Position numbers and translations under genes: made by a program
Notes under the pieces: generated by a model
Databases searched by the model: none
Told to the model about the DNA's origin: nothing
The model's input: the letters and a program-made list of their open reading frames with translations, nothing else
Part shown: positions 18,785 through 28,319 of the stretch, one piece after another
Position numbering within the stretch: the stretch's first letter is position 1
Layout of the letters: each line of letters begins with the position of its first letter
NCBI RefSeq assembly: GCF_010669125.1
Contig: NZ_CP048630.1
Coordinates: 4,150,001 to 4,214,000, forward strand
Direction: 5' to 3'
Source of the DNA: Ancylobacter pratisalsi
GTDB lineage: Bacteria; Pseudomonadota; Alphaproteobacteria; Rhizobiales; Xanthobacteraceae
DNA: 64,000 nucleotides

Positions 18785-19581
18785 GCCAGGAGGATATCGA
18801 CGCCAGCAAGGCGCCGCTGATCGAGCATCTGATCGAGCTGCGCTCGCGGCTGATCAAGTCCGTGCTCGCCTTTCTGGTCGCGTTTTTCGTCTGCTTCATG
18901 CTGGGCAAGGTGATCTACAACGTCCTGCTCTGGCCGTATGAATTCGCCGCTGGCGGTACGGAGCATGTGAAGCTCATCTACACGGCGCCGCAGGAATTCC
19001 TGTTCACGCAGATCAAGCTCGGCATGTTCGGGGCGGCGTTCATCTCCTTCCCGGTGGTGGCGACGCAGATCTACATGTTCGTGGCGCCGGGGCTCTACAA
19101 GCATGAACGCGGTGCCTTCCGTCCCTATCTGATCGCGACGCCGGTGTGCTTCCTGATTGGGGCAAGCTTTGTCTATTTCGTCGCCATGCCACTGGCGATG
19201 ACCTACTTCCTCTCGATGCAGCAGATGGCGGGGCCGGATTCGCCGGAAATCTCCATGCTGCCGCAGGTCAGCGAATATCTGTCGCTGATCATGACCCTGA
19301 TCTTCGCCTTCGGCATCTGCTTCCAGCTGCCCGTCATCCTGACGCTGCTGGCGCAGATCGGCGTGGTGACCTCCGACCAGCTCAAGAAGTTCCGCCGCTA
19401 CGCCATCGTCGGCGTGTTCGTCGCCGCGGCGGTGCTGACGCCGCCGGACGTTGTCAGCCAGATCGCGCTCGCGGCGCCGACGCTGTTGCTCTACGAGGTC
19501 TCGGTGTTCCTGGTGCGCCTCATCGAGAAGAAGAAGGCGGCGAAGGCCGACGAGGACGAAGCCGAGAGCGCGGCGTCCTGA
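18781..19581 (+). CDS. tatC: Twin-arginine translocase subunit TatC
   Basis: 266-residue, six-helix core of the Tat translocon that recognises the twin-arginine signal with TatB. Conserved elements visible: LIEHLIELRSRLIKSV at the N-terminus, the TAPQEFLFTQIKLGMFGA segment, FVAPGLYKHER and YRRYAIVGVFVAAAVLTPPD-type ending (FRRYAIVGVFVAAAVLTPPD). The C-terminal tail is Lys/Glu-rich. Translationally coupled to tatB. Confidence 0.96.
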   Translation: MSQEDIDASKAPLIEHLIELRSRLIKSVLAFLVAFFVCFMLGKVIYNVLLWPYEFAAGGTEHVKLIYTAPQEFLFTQIKLGMFGAAFISFPVVATQIYMFVAPGLYKHERGAFRPYLIATPVCFLIGASFVYFVAMPLAMTYFLSMQQMAGPDSPEISMLPQVSEYLSLIMTLIFAFGICFQLPVILTLLAQIGVVTSDQLKKFRRYAIVGVFVAAAVLTPPDVVSQIALAAPTLLLYEVSVFLVRLIEKKKAAKADEDEAESAAS

Positions 19582-19732
19582 GCGGGCGGTAACACTCCTG
19601 AAGGGGTCCAAGGCAGGCCGCTCTTGCCTGCCGAGGCGCGCGTGAGGCTTGTCGCGGCCGCGCTGATTGGGTAGGTCCGTGCGACCCGGGCGCAGGCCCG
19701 CGACAACGCCAAGGGGCGAAAGCGAGACTTCC

Positions 19733-21214
19733 ATGCACGACATCAAATGGATCCGCGAGGAGCCGCAGGGACTCGTCCGCGCTCTCACGCGGCGCGGGAC
19801 GGCGGAGACCGAAGCGCAGGCTCTGGTGGACAGCCTGCTGGTGCTGGACGAGCGCCGCCGCTCCGGGATCGTGAAGCTGGAAGAGCTGCAGGCCCGCCGC
19901 AATGCCGCCTCCAAGGAGATCGGCGCCGCCAAGAAAGCTGGCGAGAACGGCCGGGCCGAGGCGCTGATGGCCGAGGTCGGCAAGCTCAAGACCGACATTC
20001 CCGCGATCGAGGAGGACATGAAGGCGGCCGAGACCGAACTTCACGGTCTGCTCGCCGCCATTCCCAATGCGCCGCTGGATGCCGTGCCGGACGGGGCCGA
20101 CGAGCACGACAACGTGCCCTACGAGCCTGTTCCCCATCCCGATGCGTCGGGCAGCGCCCTCGTCATGCCCGCGATCCGCGATTACGCCTTCGCGCCAAAG
20201 CAGCATTTCGAGATTGGCGAGGCGCTGGGACAGATGGATTTCGAGGCCGGTGCCAAGCTGTCCGGCGCGCGTTTCGTGGTGCTGAAGAACCGCCTCGCGC
20301 GGCTGGAGCGCGCCATCGGCCAGTTCTTCATCGACACCCACACCGAAGAACACGGCTACATGGAAGTCGCCCCGCCCGTTCTGGTGAAGGACGAGGCGAT
20401 GTTCGGCACCGCGCAGCTGCCGAAGTTCCGAGACGATCAGTTCATGGCGGGTACGCCGGAGATTACGGACGCGTATCGAAGAGCAATCACGAGCGCTCTG
20501 CATGGTCTCTCTGACGCATCTAAAGGCGACACCTTTCCGTTGGCGACTGTCAAAGCCGTAGCTGAAGCTATCACCAACAACATCGACGCCTCCGCCGTTG
20601 ATAAGCGCCGCTGGCTCATCCCCACTGCCGAAGTGCCGCTGACCAATCTCGTCGCGCAGTCCATCCTGTCCGAGGAAGAACTGCCGCTGCGCTTCACCGC
20701 GCTCACGCCCTGCTTCCGGGCCGAGGCCGGGGCGGCGGGGCGGGATACGCGCGGCATGATCCGCCAGCACCAGTTCAACAAGGTGGAGATGGTCTCCATC
20801 GTCACGCCCGAGAACGCGCTCGCCGAGCAGGAGCGCATGCTGGCCTGCGCCATCGCGGTGCTGAAGAAGCTCGGCCTGCCGCACCGCGTGGTCACGCTGT
20901 GCACCGGCGACATGGGCTTCGCCTCCGCGCGCACCTTCGACATCGAGGTGTGGCTGCCGGGGCAGAATGCCTATCGCGAGATTTCCTCGGTCTCGACCTG
21001 CTCGGACTTCCAGGCCCGGCGCATGAATGCGCGCTACCGGCCGAAGGAGTCCAAGAACACGCGCTTCCTCCACACGCTGAACGGTTCGGGCGTCGCGGTC
21101 GGGCGGGCACTGGTGGCGATCCTTGAGAATTACCAGAACGAGGATGGCTCGGTCACAGTGCCGGAGGTGCTGGTGCCCTATATGGGCGGACTGGCGAAGA
21201 TCGAGAACAACTGA
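19733..21214 (+). CDS. serS: Seryl-tRNA synthetase with an internal insertion
   Basis: 493-residue class II synthetase charging tRNA-Ser. N-terminal coiled-coil arm (about 30-105), then catalytic motifs [33 protein letters not shown] (motif 2) and the C-terminal [18 protein letters not shown] (motif 3). The product is longer than the usual 425-450 because residues 240-292 form an insertion between FRDDQFMAG and [10 protein letters not shown]. The insert differs in base and codon use from its surroundings. The reading frame stays open and all catalytic motifs are intact. Start ATG at 19733 gives the usual MHDIKWIRE. Confidence 0.95.
   Translation: MHDIKWIREEPQGLVRALTRRGTAETEAQALVDSLLVLDERRRSGIVKLEELQARRNAASKEIGAAKKAGENGRAEALMAEVGKLKTDIPAIEEDMKAAETELHGLLAAIPNAPLDAVPDGADEHDNVPYEPVPHPDASGSALVMPAIRDYAFAPKQHFEIGEALGQMDFEAGAKLSGARFVVLKNRLARLERAIGQFFIDTHTEEHGYMEVAPPVLVKDEAMFGTAQLPKFRDDQFMAGTPEITDAYRRAITSALHGLSDASKGDTFPLATVKAVAEAITNNIDASAVDKRRWLIPTAEVPLTNLVAQSILSEEELPLRFTALTPCFRAEAGAAGRDTRGMIRQHQFNKVEMVSIVTPENALAEQERMLACAIAVLKKLGLPHRVVTLCTGDMGFASARTFDIEVWLPGQNAYREISSVSTCSDFQARRMNARYRPKESKNTRFLHTLNGSGVAVGRALVAILENYQNEDGSVTVPEVLVPYMGGLAKIENN
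20450..20605 (+). other. In-frame lower-GC insertion inside serS
   Basis: About 50 codons ([16 protein letters not shown] to [10 protein letters not shown]). The 120 nt at 20461-20580 contain 63 G+C by hand count (52%), against 62-63% in the 60-nt lines at 20341 and 20641. Codons rare nearby occur here: AGA, CGA, AAA (twice), TCT (twice), TTT, TTG, ACT, GTA, GCT. It replaces a short loop in typical SerRS. No intein motifs and no clear terminal repeats are visible. Confidence 0.65.
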
Positions 21215-21223
21215 GCGGGCTCG

Positions 21224-21244
21224 CGCCGGCATCCCCGGCCGGCG
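21224..21244 (+). terminator. Possible terminator hairpin after serS
   Basis: CGCCGGC (21224-21230) and GCCGGCG (21238-21244) form a perfect 7-bp stem with a 7-nt loop, ten bases after the serS stop. Only a weak TTTT follows (21251-21254), so termination would be partial at best. Confidence 0.35.
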
Positions 21245-21274
21245 ATGACGTTTTCAAGAGCAATGAGCGAGTCG

Positions 21275-22045
21275 ATGCGAATCCTGGTCACCAATGACGA
21301 CGGCATTCACGCCCCCGGTCTGGAAGCGTGCGCGCGGATCGCGCGGGCGCTGTCGGACGATGTGTGGGTCGTGGCGCCCGAGACCGACCAGTCCGGCGTG
21401 TCGCATTCGCTCTCGCTGTCCGATCCGCTGCGGCTGCGCCAGATCGACGAACGCCGCTTCGCGGTGAAGGGCACGCCGACCGACTGCGTCATCATGGCGG
21501 TGCGCCATCTGCTCAAGGACGCCAAGCCGGACCTGGTGCTCTCCGGTGTCAATCGCGGGCAGAACGTGGCCGAGGATGTCGGCTATTCGGGCACGGTAGC
21601 CGGCGCCATGGAGGGCACGGTGCTCGGCATCTCTTCCATTGCTATGTCGCAGGCCTACGGCTTCGAGACACGCAAGGCGCCGGCCTACACGGTGGCCGAG
21701 CATTTCGGCCCGGAGGTGGTGCGCACCCTGCTTGAGGAAGGCATTCCCGACGGCATCCTCATCAACGTCAACTTCCCCAACCGGCCGGTGGAGGAGGTGA
21801 GGGGCGTCAGGGTGACGGCGCAGGGCAAGCGCAATCAGGATCTGCTGCGCATCGACGAGCGCGCCGACGGGCGCAGCAATCCGTATTTCTGGATCGCGTT
21901 CGAGAAGCGGATCTTCGATCCGGCCAATGGTTCGGACCTGCACGCGCTCGACGAGGGCTGCATCTCCGTCACTCCGCTGCGGCTCGACATGACGGATGAG
22001 CCGATGATGACCCGGCTGGCCCAGATATTCCGCGCTGCGCGTTGA
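21275..22045 (+). CDS. surE: 5'/3'-nucleotidase SurE
   Basis: 256-residue survival protein, a metal-dependent nucleoside monophosphatase. It begins with the canonical [16 protein letters not shown], which holds the metal-binding Asp pair, and has [25 protein letters not shown] and CVSVTPL-type ending ([12 protein letters not shown]). I chose ATG 21275 because SurE proteins start here; ATGs at 21263 and 21245 would add 4 or 10 residues. It opens the classical surE-pcm-nlpD set. Confidence 0.95.
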   Translation: MRILVTNDDGIHAPGLEACARIARALSDDVWVVAPETDQSGVSHSLSLSDPLRLRQIDERRFAVKGTPTDCVIMAVRHLLKDAKPDLVLSGVNRGQNVAEDVGYSGTVAGAMEGTVLGISSIAMSQAYGFETRKAPAYTVAEHFGPEVVRTLLEEGIPDGILINVNFPNRPVEEVRGVRVTAQGKRNQDLLRIDERADGRSNPYFWIAFEKRIFDPANGSDLHALDEGCISVTPLRLDMTDEPMMTRLAQIFRAAR

Positions 22046-22091
22046 CAATCATGGTCCGCTGATCCCATTGGGAAGGGAGGCGGAGGCTGCG

Positions 22092-22745
22092 GTGACGGAA
22101 GCCGAGAAGGAAGCGGTCGAGCGCGCGGAGCTGCTGCTCACGCTGCGCAAGCGGGGCATGCTCGACAGGCGCGTGATGCGGGCCTTCGAGCAGGTGCCGC
22201 GTGAGCGTTTCGTCGATCCCGCCTTTCGCGATCTGGCATGGGCCGACCAGGCCCTGCCCATCGAATGCGGCCAGACCATCAGCCAGCCTTCAGTGGTGGC
22301 GTTGATGACGGAAGCGCTGGATCTCGATGCCAAGCATTCGGTGCTGGAAGTGGGAACCGGCTCGGGCTACCACGCCGCGATCCTCGGCCATATCGTCCGC
22401 CATGTGGTGACGCTGGAACGCTATCGTACCCTGGCGCATTCCGCGGCGGTGCGGCTACGCCAGCTTGGGCTCGCCAATGTCGAGGTGATCGTCGCCGATG
22501 GCACCCAGGGGCTGCTGGCGCGCGCGCCCTTCGACCGCATCGTGCTCAACGCCGCGGTGCGCGAAATTCCCGCACCACTGATCGAACAGCTTTCGCCTGA
22601 CGGCATTATCGTCGCGCCGCTTGGCCCGCCCGACGAAACCCAGATGTTGGTGCGCTTCCACAAGGCGGAGGAAGGCCTGGAGCGCCGCGATCTGGGGCTG
22701 GTCCGTTTTGTGCCGATGCGAGAGGGAATCGCGGCCACGCTTTGA
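22092..22745 (+). CDS. pcm: Protein-L-isoaspartate O-methyltransferase
   Basis: 217-residue SAM-dependent repair enzyme that methylates isoaspartyl residues in aged proteins. Family blocks: VPRERFVDPAFRDLAWAD, the active-site region LPIECGQTISQPSVVALM, and the SAM motif VLEVGTGSGYHAAIL. GTG at 22092 is preferred because GGAGG (22082-22086) lies 5 nt upstream; an in-frame TTG at 22068 has no better signal. It follows surE by 46 nt. Confidence 0.93.
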   Translation: MTEAEKEAVERAELLLTLRKRGMLDRRVMRAFEQVPRERFVDPAFRDLAWADQALPIECGQTISQPSVVALMTEALDLDAKHSVLEVGTGSGYHAAILGHIVRHVVTLERYRTLAHSAAVRLRQLGLANVEVIVADGTQGLLARAPFDRIVLNAAVREIPAPLIEQLSPDGIIVAPLGPPDETQMLVRFHKAEEGLERRDLGLVRFVPMREGIAATL

Positions 22746-22853
22746 TCTTTCGCCCTGAATTTGCCGCCAATCCGGCATTCGGCCGATTGATTTAAGCCGA
22801 CGTTTACCTATCCCGCGCTTTAATCCGTGCGTGTTTAGAGTACGGGTGGTGCG

Positions 22854-24035
22854 ATGCGTGATTTCCTGTCGGCTTCCGGTTGCAGGCCTATTGTGCGGCT
22901 GTCCATTGTTGCTCTCCTCGGGGGGGCGGCGGCCGGGTGCAGTTCGGATGTCGGTCGCTTCAGCAATCCCAACAGCAGTCCGTTCAGTGCGCAGGCGGGC
23001 GGTCCGGCCTATACGGGGTCGGTAGCCGCAGCGCCGAGCGGTGCGGTCCAGAGGGCACCCATGGCGCCGGCGAACGGTGCCGCGGTCGCCTCCGGTTATC
23101 CCGCGCCTTATGGCGCTCCGGCGCAGCCCGCCTATGGTGCGCCGCAGCAGGTTGCAAGCGCGAGCCCCGCACAGCAGCCGGTGTACGGCGGACGGCCGCA
23201 GCCGCTCTATAGCGGACAGCCCCAGCCGCTTTATGGAGCGCAGCCCCAGCCCGCTCCTGCTCCGGCCCCCGTCGCGGCGGCGCCGGTTCGGGCTCCGGCG
23301 GTCGCGGCGACCGGCGGTGGGGCGCATACGGTAGCGCCCGGTGAGACGCTCAGTTCAATTTCGCGGACCTATGGCATCCCGCGCGGGACTCTGGCCTCGG
23401 CCAATGGCCTCGACATGAACGCGCAGGTGCGTATCGGCCAGCAGCTGAGGATTCCCGCGTCCGGTACTGCGGTCGTCGCGAGTGCACCGAAGGCGCTGGC
23501 AGTGCCTCCGGCGCCTCCCGCAACGAAGCCGATGTCCGCACCCACGCCGGCTGTTGCTGCGGCGCCGGCTGCTCCGGCGACGGAGGCTGCCAAGCCGCAG
23601 ACCATCGCGGCGGTGAAGCCTTCCGAGACGCCGGATGACGTGCGCAGTGGCAACGGCATGCAGTTCCGCTGGCCGGTCCGCGGGCGTGTGATTTCGGGCT
23701 TCGGGCCCAAGCCGGGTGGCCAGCAGAACGAGGGCATCAACGTCTCGGTGCCGGAAGGTACCTCGATCAAGGCCGCCGAGGATGGTGTCGTCGCCTACGC
23801 CGGCAGCGAGCTGAAAGGCTATGGCAACCTCGTGCTGATCAAGCACTCGGATGGCTACGTGACCGCCTATGCTCACAATAGCGAGGTGGACGTGAAGAAG
23901 GGCGACACCGTCCGGCGCGGGCAGGTGATCGCGAAGGCGGGTCAGACCGGCAACGTGTCCACCCCGCAGTTGCACTTCGAGATCCGCAAGGGATCGCAGC
24001 CTGTGGACCCGTCGCAGTATCTCGCCGGGCTCTGA
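22854..24035 (+). CDS. nlpD: NlpD-like LysM/LytM (M23-fold) lipoprotein
   Basis: 393-residue lipoprotein: signal sequence with a lipobox-type cysteine at residue 29 (GGAAAGC), then a Pro/Tyr/Gln-rich linker, a LysM domain (HTVAPGETLSSISRTYGIPR to QLRIP) that binds peptidoglycan, a second Pro/Ala linker, and a C-terminal LytM domain. The catalytic zinc ligands are degenerate: NEGINV replaces HxGxD, and PQLHFEI replaces the final HLH. GYGNLVLIKHSDGYVTAYAHN closely resembles E. coli NlpD. It is therefore predicted to activate cell-wall amidases rather than cut peptidoglycan itself. Position after surE-pcm matches nlpD. Confidence 0.88.
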   Translation: MRDFLSASGCRPIVRLSIVALLGGAAAGCSSDVGRFSNPNSSPFSAQAGGPAYTGSVAAAPSGAVQRAPMAPANGAAVASGYPAPYGAPAQPAYGAPQQVASASPAQQPVYGGRPQPLYSGQPQPLYGAQPQPAPAPAPVAAAPVRAPAVAATGGGAHTVAPGETLSSISRTYGIPRGTLASANGLDMNAQVRIGQQLRIPASGTAVVASAPKALAVPPAPPATKPMSAPTPAVAAAPAAPATEAAKPQTIAAVKPSETPDDVRSGNGMQFRWPVRGRVISGFGPKPGGQQNEGINVSVPEGTSIKAAEDGVVAYAGSELKGYGNLVLIKHSDGYVTAYAHNSEVDVKKGDTVRRGQVIAKAGQTGNVSTPQLHFEIRKGSQPVDPSQYLAGL

Positions 24036-24053
24036 ACCCCGCACCATGGAACC

Positions 24054-24072
24054 GGCGGGGCCGTGCCCCGCC
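24054..24072. terminator. Possible bidirectional terminator between nlpD and the DUF815 gene
   Basis: GGCGGGGC (24054-24061) pairs with GCCCCGCC (24065-24072) around a CGT loop, an 8-bp all-GC stem between two converging genes. No real T-tract follows on either side, so it may be Rho-assisted. Confidence 0.4.
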
Positions 24073-24109
24073 CATCAATACCGGCGCGACGTTCGGACCT
24101 TGGCGCCGG

Positions 24110-25021
24110 TCAGCGCGGGGTGGCAGGCGGTTCAGAAAGCGAAACGCCAAGCCGCCCCGCGACATCCTGCACGTACTGCCAGGCTGTGCGGCCGGAGCGC
24201 GACCCGCGCGTGGTCGCCCATTCGAGTGCTTCGCTGCGCAGCGTCTCCGCGTCGATCGGGATGGCGAAATGGTCGGCATAGCCGTTCACCATCGCCAGAT
24301 ATTCGTCCTGGTTGCATTTGTGGAAGCCTAGCCAGAGGCCGAAACGGTCCGACAGCGAGACCTTCTCCTCCACCGCTTCGCCGGGATTGATCGCGGTCGA
24401 ACGCTCGTTCTCCACCATTTCGCGTGCCAGCAGGTGGCGGCGGTTCGAGGTGGCGTAGAAGATCACATTCTCCGGCCGCCCCTCGATGCCGCCCTCCAGC
24501 ACCGCCTTCAGCGACTTGTAGGAAGTGTCGTCGGCATCGAAGGAGAGATCGTCGCAGAATACGATGAAGCGGAACGGCGTCGAGCGCATCAGCGCCATCA
24601 GCGCGGGAAGGGTCTCGATATCCTCGCGATGAATCTCCACCAGCTTGATGGGCAGCCGGCCCTCGTCGACCATGGCGCGGTTGACCTGCTCATGGGCGGC
24701 CTTGACCAGCGAACTCTTGCCCATGCCGCGAGCGCCCCACAGGAGGGCGTTGTTCGCGGGCAGTGCACGGGCGAAGCGCAGCGTGTTGTCCACCAGCATG
24801 TCGCGGGTGCGGTCGATTCCCTTCAGAAGATCCATTTCGACCCGGTTGACCCGTGGCACCGGTTCGAGGTGCCGGGCTTCCGCCTGCCAGACGAAGGCAT
24901 TGGCGACGGTGAAGTCTACGGATGCGGCACTGGCAGGCGCGATGCGCTCCAGCGCGTCGGCGATGCGGGCGAGAACGGCACCGAAATCCTGGGAAGCGAG
25001 GTTGTCCGACAACGGGTTCAT
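24110..25021 (-). CDS. DUF815 family AAA ATPase
   Basis: 303-residue P-loop ATPase of the DUF815 family. Walker A is LLWGARGMGKSSLVKA and Walker B is FIVFCDDLSFD. Also visible are the sensor region VIFYATSNRRHLL and a C-terminal helical lid with EALEWATTRGSRSGRTAWQYV. Function is not established. The ATG at 25021 precedes NPLSDNLASQDF; an upstream frame extension looks non-coding. It is divergent from yajC, its usual neighbour in this order, with about 200 nt between them. Confidence 0.9.
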   Translation of the reverse strand: MNPLSDNLASQDFGAVLARIADALERIAPASAASVDFTVANAFVWQAEARHLEPVPRVNRVEMDLLKGIDRTRDMLVDNTLRFARALPANNALLWGARGMGKSSLVKAAHEQVNRAMVDEGRLPIKLVEIHREDIETLPALMALMRSTPFRFIVFCDDLSFDADDTSYKSLKAVLEGGIEGRPENVIFYATSNRRHLLAREMVENERSTAINPGEAVEEKVSLSDRFGLWLGFHKCNQDEYLAMVNGYADHFAIPIDAETLRSEALEWATTRGSRSGRTAWQYVQDVAGRLGVSLSEPPATPR

Positions 25022-25134
25022 GGCATGGCTCCTTGGGCGAGGCGGGAATAGCCAGATGAGGCCATTCGGACAAGCCATTCCGGTGTCGCGCCGCGCCCTT
25101 TCGCATCCGTGACCTGCGGGCGCGTTGTCGGCGT

Positions 25135-25162
25135 TTGCAATCGGCAGGCGCGCCAGTATAGT
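25135..25162 (+). promoter_or_regulatory. Predicted promoter of yajC-secDF
   Basis: -35 TTGCAA (25135-25140), 16-nt spacer, -10 TATAGT (25157-25162; five of six matches to TATAAT). It lies 57 nt before the yajC ATG, in the divergent gap with the DUF815 gene. Confidence 0.55.
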
Positions 25163-25218
25163 CCGCGCCGCTTCGCCGGGCCTTTCGCCCGCCATTATTC
25201 GACGGACAAGGAACCGAC

Positions 25219-25557
25219 ATGTTCATTACGCCCGCCTATGCGCAGGCCGCTGGCCCCGCCGGTACCGACATGCTGATGTCGTTGCTGCCCTTCGTGCTGA
25301 TCTTCGTGATCATGTATTTCCTGATCCTGCGGCCGCAGCAGAAGAAGGTGAAGGCCCATCAGGAGCTGGTGAAGAACATCCGCCGCGGTGACACCGTGGT
25401 CACCACGGGCGGCCTGATCGGCAAGGTTGCGCGGGTGGTCGACGATTCGGAGCTTGAGCTTCAGCTCGCCGAAGGCGTGAAGATCCGCCAGCTTCGTGGC
25501 ATGATCTCGGAAGTGCGCGCCAAGGGCGAGCCGGCCAAGGAAGAAGGCGCCGCGTGA
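25219..25557 (+). CDS. yajC: Preprotein translocase accessory subunit YajC
   Basis: 112-residue single-pass inner-membrane protein that associates with SecDF and the SecYEG holotranslocon. It has an N-terminal helix (MSLLPFVLIFVIMYFLILRP), then the conserved PQQKKVKAHQELVKNIRRGD and VVTTGGLIGKV motifs. AAGGA upstream serves as the ribosome-binding site. First gene of the yajC-secD-secF operon. Confidence 0.95.
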   Translation: MFITPAYAQAAGPAGTDMLMSLLPFVLIFVIMYFLILRPQQKKVKAHQELVKNIRRGDTVVTTGGLIGKVARVVDDSELELQLAEGVKIRQLRGMISEVRAKGEPAKEEGAA

Positions 25558-25618
25558 CGGCATCCGTTTGACGGCTCCCCTTGCGGCCGCTCCCTGAAGG
25601 GCGGCCGGAAAGATCGAC

Positions 25619-27217
25619 ATGCTTTATTTTTCCAAATGGAAGGCCATTGCGATCCTGGCGGCGTGCGCGATCATCGGTTTGATGATCGTGCCGAGCCTGC
25701 TTTCGACGGCCGCTTACGACAGCCTCCCGGGCTTCCTGCAGCGCAAGATCGTGCTCGGTCTCGATCTGCAGGGCGGTTCCTACATTGTCTTGCAGGTCGA
25801 ACAGGCCGAAGTCCGCAAGGGCCGTCTCGAACAGCTCCGCGACGATGCCCGTCGCGTGCTGCGCGATGCGAAGGTCGGCTATAGCGGGCTCAACATCGAG
25901 GGCGATTCCGTCCAGGTGCGGATCCGCGAGGGGCAGGACGTCGAAAGCGCCTTGACGGCGCTGCGTGGGCTCGCCCAGCCGATCGGTGGCCCGCTGGCCA
26001 CCACCGGCCAGCTCGATACCGATGTGGCGCGCGATGGCAGCTTGATCACGCTGACGCCCTCCAGTGCCGGTGTCCAGGCGCGAACCATCCAGGCGGTGTC
26101 GCAGTCGATCGAGATCATCCGCAAGCGTATCGACCAGCTCGGTACGACGGAGCCGTCGATCCAGCGCCAGGGTGCCGACCGCATCCAGGTGCAGGTGCCG
26201 GGCCTTCAGGATCCCTCGCGGCTCAAGGCCCTTCTCGGTCAGACCGCCAAGCTGAGCTTCCGTCTCGTCGACACCACGATGAGTGCGCAGCAGGCGCTGC
26301 AGGGACGCCCGCCGGCCGGCACCCAGGTGCTGACGTCCGACGGCAATCCTCCCGTTCCGTATCTCATCGAAGACCGTGTGCTGGTGGCGGGTGAAGACCT
26401 GACCGATGCCCAGCCGAGCTTCGATCCGCAGACGCGCGAGCCGGTCGTTACCTTCCGCTTCAACACCAATGGCGCCCGCCGCTTCGCCGAAGCGACCCAG
26501 GCCAATGTGGGGCGGCCCTTTGCGATCATTCTCGACAACAAGGTGATTTCGGCGCCGGTCATCCGGGAGCCGATCCTGGGAGGCTCCGGCCAGATCAGCG
26601 GCAGCTTCACGGTGCAGGAAGCCAACGACCTCGCCATCCTGCTGCGCGCCGGCGCGCTGCCGGTGCCGCTTCAGGTCGTGGAGGAGCGCACGGTCGGGCC
26701 TGGCCTTGGCGCGGATTCGATCCGCTCCGGCATCATCGCCTCGATCGTCGGCGCGGTCGCGGTCGCGGTGTTCATGATCGCGACCTACGGGGTCTTCGGT
26801 GTCATCGCCGTTGTCGCCGTGGCGGTGAACGTTTCGATGATCATGGGCCTGCTCGCCATGCTCGGCGCGACGCTCACATTGCCCGGCATCGCCGGTGTCG
26901 TGCTGACCGTCGGCATCGCGGTGGATTCGAACGTGCTCATCTATGAGCGCATTCGCGAGGAGGCGAGGGCCGGTCGCTCGGCGATTTCGGCCATCGACGC
27001 GGGCTTCTCGCGCGCGCTGTCGACCATCCTCGATTCCAATATCACCACATTCATTGCGGCGGCCGTGCTGTTCTATGTCGGCTCGGGTCCCGTTCGCGGC
27101 TTCGCCATTACCTTCGGCATCGGCATCATGACGACGGTGTTCACCGCCTTCACGCTGACCCGCCTGATGGTGGCGCTGTGGGTGCGCTGGCGGCGCCCCC
27201 AGCATGTGCCGATCTGA
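25619..27217 (+). CDS. secD: Protein translocase subunit SecD
   Basis: 532-residue RND-type membrane protein that uses the proton gradient to complete Sec-dependent export. It has an N-terminal helix (about 7-25), the D1 motif LGLDLQGGSYIVL, a large periplasmic P1 domain, and a five-helix C-terminal part with GVVLTVGIAVDSNVLIYERI carrying the essential membrane Asp. Length is normal for the order. secF follows 17 nt later. Confidence 0.96.
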   Translation: MLYFSKWKAIAILAACAIIGLMIVPSLLSTAAYDSLPGFLQRKIVLGLDLQGGSYIVLQVEQAEVRKGRLEQLRDDARRVLRDAKVGYSGLNIEGDSVQVRIREGQDVESALTALRGLAQPIGGPLATTGQLDTDVARDGSLITLTPSSAGVQARTIQAVSQSIEIIRKRIDQLGTTEPSIQRQGADRIQVQVPGLQDPSRLKALLGQTAKLSFRLVDTTMSAQQALQGRPPAGTQVLTSDGNPPVPYLIEDRVLVAGEDLTDAQPSFDPQTREPVVTFRFNTNGARRFAEATQANVGRPFAIILDNKVISAPVIREPILGGSGQISGSFTVQEANDLAILLRAGALPVPLQVVEERTVGPGLGADSIRSGIIASIVGAVAVAVFMIATYGVFGVIAVVAVAVNVSMIMGLLAMLGATLTLPGIAGVVLTVGIAVDSNVLIYERIREEARAGRSAISAIDAGFSRALSTILDSNITTFIAAAVLFYVGSGPVRGFAITFGIGIMTTVFTAFTLTRLMVALWVRWRRPQHVPI

Positions 27218-27234
27218 GAAAGGCGAGCACCACC

Positions 27235-28191
27235 ATGCGTTTGCTTCGCATCGTACCGGACGACACCAAGTTCGACTTTATCCGCTTTCGGCGCATCAGC
27301 TTTCCGATCTCGGCGCTGCTGTCGATCCTGGCGCTGGGGGCCTTCCTCACGCTCGGGTTGAACTTCGGCATCGACTTCAAGGGCGGTACGCTGCTTGAAG
27401 TGCGCTACGCCAACAACACGCTGAACATGGCGGACGTGCGCTCCAAGCTGGAAGCGCTCGATCTCGGCGAGGTGCAGATCCAGGAGATCGGCAGTGACGG
27501 CGAGGTGCTCATCCGCGTTGCGCAGCAGCCGGGTGGGGAGAGCGCCCAGCAGGCGGTTGTGGGCAAGGTGAAGGCCGCGCTCGGGGAAGGCGTCGAGTAT
27601 CGCCGTGTCGAGGTGGTCGGCCCCCGCGTGTCGCAGGAATTGCTGAGCTATGGCATCGTCGGGATGATGCTCGCGGTGCTCTGCATCCTGATCTATCTGT
27701 GGTTCCGGTTCGAATGGCAGTTCGCGCTGGGAGCCTCGATCGCCAACTTCCACGATATCGTGCTCACGATCGGGTTCATGGCGATCTTCCAGATCGACTT
27801 CGACCTGACCAGCGTTGCCGCGCTGCTCACCATTCTCGGCTACTCGTTGAACGACACGATCGTCATCTATGACCGCATCCGCGAGATGCTGCGGCGCTAC
27901 AAGAAGATGCCGACCGAGGATCTGCTGAACCAGTCGATCAACTCGACGCTGTCGCGCTCGGTCATCACCCACGTTACGGTGACGCTGGCGTTGCTGGCTC
28001 TGGTGTTGTTCGGCGGGCGGGCGATCCACTCGTTCTCGATCACGATGCTGTTCGGTGTGGTGCTGGTGGGCACGTACACGTCGATCTTCATAGCGTCGCC
28101 GCTGCTGATCTATCTCGGCGTCACCACGCGCACGCTTGCCGAGAAGGAAGACAAGACCGCCAATCCGCGCGCCGAGCGGGCCGCTCCCTGA
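27235..28191 (+). CDS. secF: Protein translocase subunit SecF
   Basis: 318-residue partner of SecD. Six membrane helices, the N-terminal motif LNFGIDFKGGTLLEV and the C-terminal GYSLNDTIVIYDRIREMLRR are diagnostic. The ATG at 27235 (MRLLRIVPDDTKFDF) has AAGGCGAG upstream. The last 15 residues are charged and probably cytosolic. The operon continues with the NDUFAF3-like gene after 128 nt. Confidence 0.96.
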   Translation: MRLLRIVPDDTKFDFIRFRRISFPISALLSILALGAFLTLGLNFGIDFKGGTLLEVRYANNTLNMADVRSKLEALDLGEVQIQEIGSDGEVLIRVAQQPGGESAQQAVVGKVKAALGEGVEYRRVEVVGPRVSQELLSYGIVGMMLAVLCILIYLWFRFEWQFALGASIANFHDIVLTIGFMAIFQIDFDLTSVAALLTILGYSLNDTIVIYDRIREMLRRYKKMPTEDLLNQSINSTLSRSVITHVTVTLALLALVLFGGRAIHSFSITMLFGVVLVGTYTSIFIASPLLIYLGVTTRTLAEKEDKTANPRAERAAP

Positions 28192-28319
28192 CCCGGTGGT
28201 TCAGGGCGCGGATGTCTCGGGCAGGGATGCGGCTCCGGTAGAGGCTGCCGTTCGAGCCCGGCGGCCGTCCGGAAAATGTCGGGCGGGTCTCAAAAGGTAG
28301 CTGTCCCGAAGAGGTAGTC

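Noticed and set aside
20450..20605. Intein in serS
   Set aside because: Far too short and no intein splicing motifs at the ends.
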